Assembly (NCBI GenBank): GCA_011525015.1
Contig: WTJC01000001.1
Coordinates: 1,241-62,103, forward strand
Source: Flavobacteriales bacterium
GTDB lineage: Bacteria; Bacteroidota; Bacteroidia; Flavobacteriales; Flavobacteriaceae
Length of the DNA stretch: 60,863 nucleotides
Direction of reading: 5' to 3'
The notes below the pieces were generated by a model. That model searched no databases. It worked only from the letters and a program-made list of their open reading frames with translations, and had not been told where the DNA came from. Both the position numbers and the translations under genes were made by a program. Shown here piece after piece: positions 1 to 8,758 of the stretch; the first letter of the stretch is position 1; each line of letters starts with the position of its first letter.

Positions 1-2
1 AT

Positions 3-404
3 AAACTGAATCAAAAAGAACTCACTTCATTTGTGGTAGCGGAGTTGATGAAAAGGCCTGAAATTGAACATGTCTTCACAGCTGAAGAGGTACACGGACA
101 CAACGGCTTGAATCGAATGAAGAACCTTGTGCAAAACGGTCATAGTCTCAAGTATTCAGGGGATATTGTCTTTATTCAAAAACCGGGATATATCTCGAAT
201 CGAAGATTTGGATCAACCCACGCCTCTGGAATGAATTACGATACGCATGTGCCTTTATTGTTTTATGGACAGGGAATTACTAAAGGAAGTACAGTAGAGC
301 GCACCGAAATTCCAGATATCGCACCCACAATGTCTGTGCTTTTAGGCATTTCATTTCCTAACGGAACGACAGGAAATCCGATTAAGGCGGTTTTTGATCA
401 CTAA
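3..404 (+). CDS. PafA-like alkaline phosphatase / phosphodiesterase, C-terminal fragment
   Basis: The reading frame is open from the first bases of the window, so only the last ~134 residues are present and the start lies upstream. The fragment matches the end of the type I phosphodiesterase / PafA-type alkaline phosphatase family: a GSTHASGMNYDTHVPLLFYG block, where YDTHVP carries a zinc-ligand histidine in this superfamily, followed by EIPDIAPTMSVLLGI and a short end. The family hydrolyses phosphate esters in the periplasm; no signal peptide can be seen here because the N-terminus is missing. It converges on the glycosyltransferase gene with only 3 bp between stop codons. The family call is good, the exact substrate unknown. 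Confidence 0.85.
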   Translation, partial: KLNQKELTSFVVAELMKRPEIEHVFTAEEVHGHNGLNRMKNLVQNGHSLKYSGDIVFIQKPGYISNRRFGSTHASGMNYDTHVPLLFYGQGITKGSTVERTEIPDIAPTMSVLLGISFPNGTTGNPIKAVFDH

Positions 405-407
405 ACC

Positions 408-1262
408 TTAGAAGATTTTTTCTCTGATTTTTTGATAGCGCATTTTTCTGATGCATCGTCCTTCTGCCGGGCTTACAAAAGGTACAATTGCTCGCGATGT
501 TTTGGCTTTAAGAAAACCTCGAAGCTGTTGAGTTGCGCTACCGATATCTTTGGTTTTAAAAAACTGTTTGAGTATACTTAAAAAACTGAGCGTAAAATCA
601 TATCCCATTTTGTAATAGCTCATTCCTCTTTTAAAGTGGTACTCCGATTTAGAATGATATGCTTTTGAAGTAGGTCTTAAATGTTTGACCTGCATATTTT
701 TTAAGGTAGAGGTTTCAAATCCTTGGCAATTGGCTAAGAGGGTGTCTATACTGTCCCACCCAAGTTCTTCATATAAACCTCCAATGGCCTCAAAGCAAGC
801 TTTAGAATAGAATTTAACAGGACCTCTAACGTGATTGTGATCAGCTATATTTTCGTAAGTCCATTCTTTATCATTTTGTACAAACAATAATCCTGAACAT
901 ATTCCTAGTTTTGGGTTTGCGCTGAAAGCTTCGATTAATGTTTCAAAATAGTTGTGAGGTAAAATGAGATCGGCATCAAATTTACCGATGAAATCAGCGG
1001 CTTTACACTGTTGAAGACCATAATTAAAGGCTCGAATCACCTTGGATCCTGGGACTCGCTCAGCCTCACTTTCATGTTTTAGATATGAAATGAATTCATA
1101 TTCATCTGCTAGTGCTTGCGCAATTTTAGAACTGTCATCTGTAGAGGAATCATCTACAAGCACAATTTGGTCGGGTACTCTTGTTTGCTGTAAAAAACTG
1201 TGGATACAATCTTTGAGAAAAGATTCTTCATTGTAGAAGGGAATAACAATTGCTATTCGCAT
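408..1262 (-). CDS. family 2 glycosyltransferase
   Basis: A 284-residue cytoplasmic GT-A enzyme. It opens with the classic GT2 start (IAIVIPFYNEESFL), followed by the nucleotide-binding LVDDSSTDDS segment (residues ~36-45) and a DxD metal motif in KFDADLIL near residue 95. It has no clear transmembrane segment. The start codon overlaps the end of the upstream KAS III-like gene by one base, so the two are almost certainly co-transcribed and translationally coupled. Such pairs suggest synthesis of a surface or lipid-linked glycan, but donor and acceptor cannot be read from the sequence. Confidence 0.85.
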   Translation of the reverse strand: MRIAIVIPFYNEESFLKDCIHSFLQQTRVPDQIVLVDDSSTDDSSKIAQALADEYEFISYLKHESEAERVPGSKVIRAFNYGLQQCKAADFIGKFDADLILPHNYFETLIEAFSANPKLGICSGLLFVQNDKEWTYENIADHNHVRGPVKFYSKACFEAIGGLYEELGWDSIDTLLANCQGFETSTLKNMQVKHLRPTSKAYHSKSEYHFKRGMSYYKMGYDFTLSFLSILKQFFKTKDIGSATQQLRGFLKAKTSRAIVPFVSPAEGRCIRKMRYQKIREKIF

Positions 1263-2323
1263 CAGTATTTGTATACAATGGCATTGATGTTCATACCTGC
1301 ACCAACACTCGCCATGATAATAATATCTCCGGCCTGAAGTTCGTGCTCGTTATAGGCGCCTTGTCTAACCATATCATAGAGAATAGGAACTGTAGCTACA
1401 GAGTTATTACCGACAGTTTGAATGTTCATGGGCATGATATTTTCAGGCACCTCCTTTTTAAACTTGCGGTAGAAGCGTTTGATGATGGCTTCATCCATTT
1501 TTTCATTGGCTTGATGAATGAACACCTTTTTTACACTGTCTATGGATTCTCCAGATTTTTCTAAACACACACGAAGCGCTTCGGGTACATTGACCACAGC
1601 AAGCTCGTATACTTTGCGACCGTTCATTTTAATAAAACGCGTATTGTCGTAACCGTTTTCTTTGTGATTCGACTTGTCGAAATACAAGTAGAAGGTTTCG
1701 TCTCCGGCAAAGGTTTGTGAGTGATGTGCTAATATTTCTCCATTGCCTTGTGTTTCTCCCAGGATACAAGCTCCAGCGCCATCAGCGAAAATCATACTAT
1801 CTCGATCGTGATGGTCTACTACCCTTGAAAGGGCCTCTCCACCAATAACGAGACAATTTTTTGCCATTCCACTTTGGATAAAGGCCTTGGCTTGAATCAT
1901 AGCTTCAATCCATCCTGGACAACCGAAAATCATATCGTAGGCTACACAGTTGGGATTTTTAATTTGCAATTGATTCTTTACTTTACTCGCTAAAGAAGGA
2001 ATGAGATCAGATTGATTTTCACCTTTTCTGACATCTCCGAAATTATGGGCGAAGATGATGTAGTCTATGGATTCTTTGTCAATGCCCGCGTCTTCGATGG
2101 CATTTTTTGCGGCCTGATAACCCAAATCAGAAGTCAACTCATCGTCTTGGGCATAACGTCTCTCGCGTATTCCTGTGATGGCTTGAAACTTTTCAATAAT
2201 CTCAGTGTTATCAACTTCAAAACGGTCTCCTTGATTGGAATAAAACTCGTGTTCCAAAAAATGCTCATTTTTGGTGACCACTTTGGGTATATAACTTCCG
2301 GTACCTAAGATTCCAATCGCCAT
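1262..2323 (-). CDS. 3-oxoacyl-ACP synthase III-like (KAS III) enzyme
   Basis: A thiolase-fold condensing enzyme of 353 residues. The KAS III triad is intact: Cys135 in MIFGCPGW, His270 in VFIHQANEK and Asn307 in VGNNSVATVP; GAGACILGE near residue 182 is the usual glycine-rich segment. The family condenses an acyl thioester with malonyl-ACP or a related acceptor. With 353 residues and an insertion around residues 20-45 it is longer than housekeeping FabH (~320), so it may be a specialised FabH-like enzyme rather than the fatty-acid initiation enzyme. It is the first gene of a two-gene unit with the GT2 glycosyltransferase. Substrate is not inferable. Confidence 0.8.
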   Translation of the reverse strand: MAIGILGTGSYIPKVVTKNEHFLEHEFYSNQGDRFEVDNTEIIEKFQAITGIRERRYAQDDELTSDLGYQAAKNAIEDAGIDKESIDYIIFAHNFGDVRKGENQSDLIPSLASKVKNQLQIKNPNCVAYDMIFGCPGWIEAMIQAKAFIQSGMAKNCLVIGGEALSRVVDHHDRDSMIFADGAGACILGETQGNGEILAHHSQTFAGDETFYLYFDKSNHKENGYDNTRFIKMNGRKVYELAVVNVPEALRVCLEKSGESIDSVKKVFIHQANEKMDEAIIKRFYRKFKKEVPENIMPMNIQTVGNNSVATVPILYDMVRQGAYNEHELQAGDIIIMASVGAGMNINAIVYKY

Positions 2324-2471
2324 AAGGTTGTTTCTGTTACTCTAATGTAAAGGCATCTTAAATGTTTTTAGGCGTTTAGTCAAAATACTTGCCGAAGCCT
2401 AAACAAGAGTTTATAATACATCTATACGCTTACAGTGAATTTTAAAATATTGATAATTAAATACTTATCTT

Positions 2472-5315
2472 TTAACTATAGGATTCCATAGGTGCACAAG
2501 TACACATTAAATTACGATCTCCAAAGGCTTCATCTGCTCTTCGCACACTAGGCCAAAATTTATTTTCTCTCACAAAATTCAATGGAAATGCTGCTTTTTC
2601 TCGACTGTATTCATAGGGCCAATCGTCCGCAGTAATCATGGATAGGGTATGAGGTGCATTTTTCAAGGGATTTGAAGTTTCTTCACTATGGCACTCTAAA
2701 ATTTCTTCTTTGATTGAAAGCATGGCATCACAGAAGCGATCTAATTCAGTTAAGCTTTCGCTTTCTGTTGGCTCTATCATCATTGTACCCCCCACAGGGA
2801 AGGATACTGTCGGTGCGTGAAAGCCATAGTCCATAAGTCGCTTAGCGATGTCAGTGACTTCTATGCCATATGCCTTAAAAGGTCTGCAATCAATGATCAT
2901 TTCGTGTGCTGCACGTCCCTGTTCTCCTACATATAAAATAGGGTAGTCGTTTTCTAATCTGCTTTTGATATAATTTGCATTGAGTATCGCGTATTCGGTA
3001 GATTTTGTCAATCCTTCGGGTCCTAACAATCGAATATAGGAGTATGAAATAAGACAAGCCAAAGCGCTTCCAAAGGGTGCAGCTGAGATTGCAGTTATTC
3101 CTTTTTCACCTCCGGTCTCAACCAATGGATTGGTCGGTAGAAAGTCGGCGAGTTGAGCTGCGACGCAAATGGGTCCCACTCCTGGCCCTCCTCCTCCGTG
3201 AGGGATTGCAAATGTTTTGTGCAGATTTAAATGACAAACATCAGCCCCAATAAGTGCTGGATTTGTGAGTCCAACTTGGGCATTCATATTGGCACCGTCC
3301 ATATAGACTTGACCTCCATTTTGATGAATGACATCGGTGATTTCTTTAATAGAAGACTCGAAAACCCCATGCGTTGAGGGATAAGTCACCATAAGTGCTG
3401 CTAAATTCTCCGAATGTGCAATGGCTTTCTCTTTTAGATCTTCTAAATCGATATTTCCTCTTTCGTCGGTTTTGACCACGACTACTTTCATTCCTGCCAT
3501 CACTGCTGATGCAGGATTAGTACCGTGTGCTGAAGAGGGTATCAAACAAATGGTTCTATGCTCATCACCATTGGCTTTGTGATAAGCCCTTATGGTCATT
3601 AAACCTGCGTATTCCCCTTGTGCACCAGAATTTGGCTGTAGAGAGGTCGCTGCAAATCCGGTAATTTCAGTCAGATAATCTTCGAGGGCTTTGAGAACTT
3701 CGGTGTAGCCTGAAACCTGATCTAGTGGAGCGAATGGGTGGATATTACCCCAATTGCTCCAACTGAGCGGAAGCATTTGTGTCGCTGCATTGAGTTTCAT
3801 GGTACAACTGCCTAAGGCAATCATGGATTGGTTCAAAGCCAAGTCTTTACGCTCTAATTTTTTGATGTAGCGCATCAATTCAGTTTCAGAGTGATAGCTG
3901 TTAAATACCTGGTGCTCGAGATACGTACTCTCACGCTCTGCCTGAATGCTTTGATTGTGAAATAACTCGACGACAGTATTGGCTTCTATTGAAACGGATG
4001 CTCCACTGATAATTTCTACAAGCTTTGATATGTCTTCTTCAGCTGTTGTTTCGTTGATAGAAACAGAGAAATGATGCTCATCAATGAAATTGAAATTCGA
4101 TTGAGCTTGTAGGGCTCTGGCTTTTATTTGGTCAACTGAATTGCTTTTGAATAACAGGGTATCAAAGTAGGTGTCGTTGAGTTGTTCGATTCCACTTTTT
4201 AGAAGCAAATCTGAAAGAAGTTTGGTTTTGAGGTGAACGACTCTAGCAATATTTTTCAATCCCTTTGGGCCGTGATACACCGCGTACATCCCAGCCATAA
4301 CAGCCAGTAACACTTGAGCGGTACAAATATTTGAGGTAGCCTTATCTCTTTTGATGTGTTGTTCTCTTGTTTGCAATGCCATTCGCAATGCTTGATTGCC
4401 ATCTGTGTCAATGGTTTGCCCAATGATTCTGCCTGGAACACTTCGTTTGTAAGCCTCTTTGGTAGCAAAAAAAGCAGCATGTGGTCCACCATAGCCCATT
4501 GGAATACCAAAACGCTGTGTCGTACCTACAACAACATCGACATCATAGGTGCCAGGGGCTTCAAACCACAATAAACTCAATATGTCTGCAGCAACAACTA
4601 CTTTGATATCATGTGCTTTGCAGTCGGATGCAATCGCTTTAAGATCAGGTAATTGTCCGTGTTTTCCTGGATATTGAACAAAAGCACCGTAAAACGTATG
4701 GTCTAGTTGGTGTTCTTCAAATTTTCCAACAACGAGTTCGATATGGAGTGGTGTCGATCTTGTTTGAAGAACGCTTAATGTCTGAGGAAGACAATTTTCA
4801 TCTACAAAGAACTTCAAAACACCTTCTTTTTTTTGAGCTCTACTTCTCAAATCGAAAAGCATGGTCATGGCTTCGGCTGCTGCCGTACTTTCATCGAGTA
4901 GGGAGGCATTGGCGATTTCCATTTTTGTCAAATCGCAAACTACGGTTTGAAAGTTCAGTAGCGCCTCGAGTCTTCCTTGGGCAATCTCAGCTTGGTAAGG
5001 GGTGTATGCCGTGTACCAACTTGGGTTTTCAAGAATATTTCTCTTGATTACACTTGGAGTAATACTCGGGTGATACCCCAAACCTATATAACTTTTAAAG
5101 GCCTGATTCTTGTGTGATAGGCTTTCTAAATGGTTTAATACTTCATACTCTGAGATGGCTTTCGGCAGTTTCATTGCACTGCGATTTCTGATATCTTCTG
5201 GTATGGTTTGATCGATGAGTTCCGCTAAGTTTGAAACTCCAATTTGTTCTAACATCACAGCCTCTTCATTGGCATCTATTCCTATGTGACGATTTGAGAA
5301 TTGATCCGTGTACAT
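2472..5315 (-). CDS. gcvP: glycine dehydrogenase (aminomethyl-transferring), P protein
   Basis: The PLP-dependent decarboxylase of the glycine cleavage system, 947 residues as one fused chain (family usually 950-960). The N-terminus FSNRHIGIDANE is characteristic, and the PLP lysine lies in NLHKTFAIPHGGGGPG near residue 700. The ATG at 5315 is chosen: the frame extends to a TTG at 5339, but a TAnnTTTG promoter element occupies 5337-5344 on this strand, so that TTG would not be transcribed. The gcvT and gcvH partners are not in the window. No glycine riboswitch is visible in the ~100-bp upstream gap. Confidence 0.97.
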   Translation of the reverse strand: MYTDQFSNRHIGIDANEEAVMLEQIGVSNLAELIDQTIPEDIRNRSAMKLPKAISEYEVLNHLESLSHKNQAFKSYIGLGYHPSITPSVIKRNILENPSWYTAYTPYQAEIAQGRLEALLNFQTVVCDLTKMEIANASLLDESTAAAEAMTMLFDLRSRAQKKEGVLKFFVDENCLPQTLSVLQTRSTPLHIELVVGKFEEHQLDHTFYGAFVQYPGKHGQLPDLKAIASDCKAHDIKVVVAADILSLLWFEAPGTYDVDVVVGTTQRFGIPMGYGGPHAAFFATKEAYKRSVPGRIIGQTIDTDGNQALRMALQTREQHIKRDKATSNICTAQVLLAVMAGMYAVYHGPKGLKNIARVVHLKTKLLSDLLLKSGIEQLNDTYFDTLLFKSNSVDQIKARALQAQSNFNFIDEHHFSVSINETTAEEDISKLVEIISGASVSIEANTVVELFHNQSIQAERESTYLEHQVFNSYHSETELMRYIKKLERKDLALNQSMIALGSCTMKLNAATQMLPLSWSNWGNIHPFAPLDQVSGYTEVLKALEDYLTEITGFAATSLQPNSGAQGEYAGLMTIRAYHKANGDEHRTICLIPSSAHGTNPASAVMAGMKVVVVKTDERGNIDLEDLKEKAIAHSENLAALMVTYPSTHGVFESSIKEITDVIHQNGGQVYMDGANMNAQVGLTNPALIGADVCHLNLHKTFAIPHGGGGPGVGPICVAAQLADFLPTNPLVETGGEKGITAISAAPFGSALACLISYSYIRLLGPEGLTKSTEYAILNANYIKSRLENDYPILYVGEQGRAAHEMIIDCRPFKAYGIEVTDIAKRLMDYGFHAPTVSFPVGGTMMIEPTESESLTELDRFCDAMLSIKEEILECHSEETSNPLKNAPHTLSMITADDWPYEYSREKAAFPLNFVRENKFWPSVRRADEAFGDRNLMCTCAPMESYS

Positions 5316-5336
5316 AACATTTTTTTTGAAAGTGTA

Positions 5337-5344
5337 CAAAATTA
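5337..5344 (-). promoter_or_regulatory. -7 promoter element (TAATTTTG) of gcvP
   Basis: On the minus strand this reads TAATTTTG, matching the Bacteroidota -7 consensus TAnnTTTG, 21 nt before the gcvP ATG. No good TTG/TTTG -33 box lies at the expected distance, so the call rests on the -7 box and its spacing. Confidence 0.45.
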
Positions 5345-5414
5345 TCGATTTCCGCGTTTAAATTAATGGGCTTTCCTTAGGGATAGTGCTAATTTTATTA
5401 ACGAAACAATTCTT

Positions 5415-6266
5415 TTGAGCGACAAAGTCTATAGAGATTTTCTAAAGTACTATGTAGATTCTAGTGTGCATGTAGCTTTGGCACTGTGCTGTTTGTATAT
5501 GCTCAGTACACATTTGATGAATCTATTGATGGATTTAAAGTGGATAACTTTTCTCTTTTTTTCCTCGGTTGCGTATTACAATATTGTAAAGTTTGGTGGC
5601 TTATTGCTGAAGTCCAAGAATAAGCCTACTTCGCTCTTGATTTTTGTAAGAATTCTTACGAAAATTTCATTGTTAGTTGCACTTGTGCTTTTTTGCTTTT
5701 TCAATTTCGAATTACAAATCTTTATCGTTGGTCATGGATTGTTGTCAATGGCCTACGCGCTCCCTGTGCTTTCCTCTAAACCTCAACTTCGAAATCACGG
5801 TTTTTTAAAGGTGTTTATCGTTGCTTTTATTTGGACATCATTTACATTTTTAGCCCCAATATTGATTGAGTATGGATTGGAATTTACGCAACAACACACT
5901 TTTATTTGGGATTGGATACTCCTGTACATACAGCGCTTTTTATTGGTCGTTATTTTAATGATTCCTTTTGAATTGAGGGATATGCAGCAGGATCAGCTTT
6001 ACTCAAGAACCATACCTCAATATTTCGGTATTTCAAACACAAAGTGGCTCGGCGCCCTACTTGCCATGGTTTGGCTAATATTGACCTTTGTGCGAGAGCG
6101 CTACGTTTTTGTAGAAGTCAGTAGTAGATTTGTGATTTGGTTGATTTTATTGCTGATTGTCGGTTTAAGTTCAACCAAGCAGCGTCCTTACTTTGCTTCG
6201 TTTTGGGTTGAAGCTGTACCCATGCTTTTTTGGTTGATATTAATCAGCGGTATACTCGTGCTTTAA
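5415..6266 (+). CDS. UbiA-like polytopic membrane protein
   Basis: A 283-residue, very hydrophobic protein with about eight predicted membrane segments. It resembles the UbiA prenyltransferase superfamily found in Flavobacteriia: residues 184-193 (IPFELRDMQQD region, D189 and D193) look like the second Asp-rich motif. The first motif, normally NDxxDxxxD, is degenerate (around YYNIVKF, residues 54-60), so prenyl-transfer activity is uncertain. The start is a TTG; no in-frame ATG or GTG exists between it and the upstream stop at 5364. It converges with the M3 peptidase gene, with interlocked stop codons. It could be a divergent prenyltransferase or a non-catalytic relative. Confidence 0.6.
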   Translation: MSDKVYRDFLKYYVDSSVHVALALCCLYMLSTHLMNLLMDLKWITFLFFSSVAYYNIVKFGGLLLKSKNKPTSLLIFVRILTKISLLVALVLFCFFNFELQIFIVGHGLLSMAYALPVLSSKPQLRNHGFLKVFIVAFIWTSFTFLAPILIEYGLEFTQQHTFIWDWILLYIQRFLLVVILMIPFELRDMQQDQLYSRTIPQYFGISNTKWLGALLAMVWLILTFVRERYVFVEVSSRFVIWLILLLIVGLSSTKQRPYFASFWVEAVPMLFWLILISGILVL

Positions 6267-8263
6267 ACCAATCCTGCTCTTTTCAGCAATGCATCTACTT
6301 TAGGTTTTCTACCTCTAAACTTTGTATACAATTCCATAGGGTCTTCGGTGCCTCCTTTTGAGAGGATGAAGTCTTTTAGCTTTGCTGCGATTTGAGTGTC
6401 AAAAATACCCTTTTCTTCAAAGTATTCGAAGGCATCAGCATCAAGTACTTCTGCCCATTTATAACTGTAATATCCTGCGGCATATCCCCCTTGAAAAATA
6501 TGTGAAAAGGCGGTGCTCATACAGGTTTCTTCAGTGGCTTCTAACAATTCAAAAGCCTGCATTTTAGCTGTTTCAAACGCCTTTACACTTGTTGCTGAAT
6601 CAATCGAAGTGGTATGCCAAGCCATGTCTAAGGTGGCAAAACTCAATTGTCTGAGGGTAGCCATTCCCTCTTGAAAGTTTGCTGCCTGCTTGAGTTTACG
6701 AATATCCTCAATTGGAATGACCTCATCGGTTTCAAAATGCTTGGCAAAAAGATTTAGTGCTTCCTCCTGATAACACCAATTTTCAAAAAGTTGACTGGGT
6801 AATTCTACAAAATCCCAAGACACCGAAGTGCCCGAAAGACTGCTGTATTTGGTGTTAGCTAATATTCCGTGAAGTGCATGACCAAATTCGTGAAAAAGCG
6901 TGAGTACTTCCTCAAATTGTAATAATGCAGGCTGCGTTTCTGTAGCCTTACTGAAATTACAAACGATAGAAACGTGTGGGCGATGGTTTTGCCCTTCTTT
7001 TATAAATTGAGATTTATAGGAGGTCATCCATGCGCCATTGCGTTTGGATGCTCTAGGATGAAAATCAGTGTATAAATAGGCGAGAGGCTCACCCTTTTTA
7101 TCTGCAACCTCGAAAATACGCACCTCGGGATGATACACTTCAACATCAGTCAGGGGTTTAAATTCCAATTCAAAAAGGCGATTACAGATGTCAAAAACCC
7201 CATCTAAAACTCGGTCTAAACTAAAATAGACTCTAAGCTTTTCACGGTCAATATCAAACTTTTCTGCTTTGAGTTGTTCGCTAAAATAGGCCACATCCCA
7301 TTTTTTAAGATCTTCAATTCCTTCTCTGGCAGCGGCGAATTCTTTCAATTCTTTCAGTTCTCGCCCTGCTGCGGGTAAAGCTTTCTTATAGAGTTCATCA
7401 ATAAAATCAAAGACTGTTTTTGGAGTGTTGGCCATTCGCTCATCTAAGATGAAATCGGCATAGGTTTCAAAACCTAGAATCTTAGCGCGTTGAGCTCTCA
7501 GCTCTACTATTTCTTTAACCGTCTTTTCGTTGTTGTATTCATTTTGTTGAAATCCTTTTTGACCGAAAGCCATATTGAGTTCTTTTCTCAGGTTTCGATC
7601 TTTACAGTACCGCATAAAGGGCAAATAACTCGGATAGTCAAGTGTAAAAACGAAACCTTCTTTTTCTCTTTGTTCAGCGGTAAGTTTCGCTGCATCTATA
7701 GCACTTTGTGGAAGGCCTTCAAGTTTAGCTTCTTCTTGAATATGAAGTTCATAGGCATTGGAATCTGCTAGAACGTTTGATCCGAATTTAACCGAAAGCA
7801 TAGAGAGTTTTTCATCTACTTTACGCAATTCTTCTTTTTGGTGATCTCGGAGTAGTGCACCGTTATTGGTGAATTTTTTAAAGGTTTTTTCAAGCAGCAT
7901 TTGAGCCTCACCAGCTAAGGCCTCTGTGTTATAAACAGATTGTATACGCTCAAACAATTCCTGATCGAGTATAATGTCATTGCTGAAATTACTCAGTTTG
8001 GGTGCGATTTGTTGTGCAGCCTCTTGCCATTTTTCGTTGGTGTTTGAGGCGTTGAGGTTAAAAAATGCACTGCTGAATTTAGCCAAGTGTTGTCCGCTGC
8101 GATCCAGGGCAGCTATGGTATTGTTGAAATTAGGCGCCTCTGGATTCTCTTTGATGGCCTTAATTTCTTCTTTGTTAAGGGCAATTCCAGATTCGATTTC
8201 GCTGATGTAATCTTCAAGCTGGTATGCGCTAAATGCAAAAGGAGCGCTTAAAATAGATTTCAT
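6263..8263 (-). CDS. dcp: M3 family oligopeptidase / peptidyl-dipeptidase
   Basis: A zinc metallopeptidase of the thimet oligopeptidase (M3A) family, 666 residues. HEFGH (458-462) supplies two zinc ligands and the catalytic glutamate, and the third ligand lies in SWDFVELPSQ about 25 residues on. The C-terminal FQGGYAAGYYSYKWAEVLDADAF block is diagnostic of the Dcp/PrlC group. No signal peptide is seen, so it is probably cytoplasmic and degrades short peptides. It sits 9 bp behind purE on the same strand and may share its transcript. Dcp versus oligopeptidase A is not settled from sequence alone. Confidence 0.9.
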   Translation of the reverse strand: MKSILSAPFAFSAYQLEDYISEIESGIALNKEEIKAIKENPEAPNFNNTIAALDRSGQHLAKFSSAFFNLNASNTNEKWQEAAQQIAPKLSNFSNDIILDQELFERIQSVYNTEALAGEAQMLLEKTFKKFTNNGALLRDHQKEELRKVDEKLSMLSVKFGSNVLADSNAYELHIQEEAKLEGLPQSAIDAAKLTAEQREKEGFVFTLDYPSYLPFMRYCKDRNLRKELNMAFGQKGFQQNEYNNEKTVKEIVELRAQRAKILGFETYADFILDERMANTPKTVFDFIDELYKKALPAAGRELKELKEFAAAREGIEDLKKWDVAYFSEQLKAEKFDIDREKLRVYFSLDRVLDGVFDICNRLFELEFKPLTDVEVYHPEVRIFEVADKKGEPLAYLYTDFHPRASKRNGAWMTSYKSQFIKEGQNHRPHVSIVCNFSKATETQPALLQFEEVLTLFHEFGHALHGILANTKYSSLSGTSVSWDFVELPSQLFENWCYQEEALNLFAKHFETDEVIPIEDIRKLKQAANFQEGMATLRQLSFATLDMAWHTTSIDSATSVKAFETAKMQAFELLEATEETCMSTAFSHIFQGGYAAGYYSYKWAEVLDADAFEYFEEKGIFDTQIAAKLKDFILSKGGTEDPMELYTKFRGRKPKVDALLKRAGLV

Positions 8264-8272
8264 TTACTGTGC

Positions 8273-8758
8273 TTATGATTTCAAAGAAGCGGCCCCTTGT
8301 TCTACTTTTTGTTTGAGACCTTCTTTATAACTAATAATCTGTTGTAAAAGCGTTTCGTTAGAAGCTCCGAGTATCTGTGCGGCTAAAATCCCTGCGTTTT
8401 TAGCACCGTCCAATGCCACAGTAGCCACTGGAACACCTGCTGGCATTTGTAGAATAGAAAGTACAGAATCCCATCCGTCAATCGAGTTTCTGCTTTTTAC
8501 GGGAACACCAATTACGGGTAATGGACTCAGAGATGCAACCATTCCAGGGAGGTGAGCAGCGCCTCCTGCTCCGGCAATGATGACCCCGATATTGTTGAGG
8601 TGCGCATTTTTAGAAAATTCAAATAGCTTTTCTGGTGTGCGGTGTGCAGAAACAATATCAACTTCTGTTTCTACGCCTAACTCTTTTAAAACTTCGATGG
8701 CCTCATTCATGACGGTTAAATCACTCGTGCTTCCCATTACTATGGCTACTTTTTTCAT
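8273..8758 (-). CDS. purE: 5-(carboxyamino)imidazole ribonucleotide mutase
   Basis: Class I PurE, 161 residues, which moves the carboxyl group of N5-CAIR to C4 to give CAIR in de novo purine synthesis. Diagnostic segments are MGSTSDLTVM at residues 9-18, the catalytic-histidine region VSAHRTPEKL near residue 40, GAGGAAHLPGM near 65 and the GVPVKS substrate loop near residue 85. Its ATG overlaps the purK stop (ATGA), which supports translational coupling and a balanced PurK/PurE supply. Confidence 0.96.
   Translation of the reverse strand: MKKVAIVMGSTSDLTVMNEAIEVLKELGVETEVDIVSAHRTPEKLFEFSKNAHLNNIGVIIAGAGGAAHLPGMVASLSPLPVIGVPVKSRNSIDGWDSVLSILQMPAGVPVATVALDGAKNAGILAAQILGASNETLLQQIISYKEGLKQKVEQGAASLKS

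Noticed and set aside
2367-2403. Inverted repeat TTTAGGC ... GCCTAAA between the KAS III-like gene and gcvP
   Set aside because: Seven base pairs with a 23-base loop and no T-run on either strand; not a convincing terminator or regulatory site.
5316-5339. Longer gcvP starting from TTG at 5339
   Set aside because: A -7 promoter box overlaps this start (5337-5344), so the codon is not transcribed; the ATG at 5315 has the known N-terminus of the family.
5345-5414. Glycine riboswitch upstream of gcvP
   Set aside because: The gap is short and shows no recognisable aptamer pattern or expression-platform hairpin.
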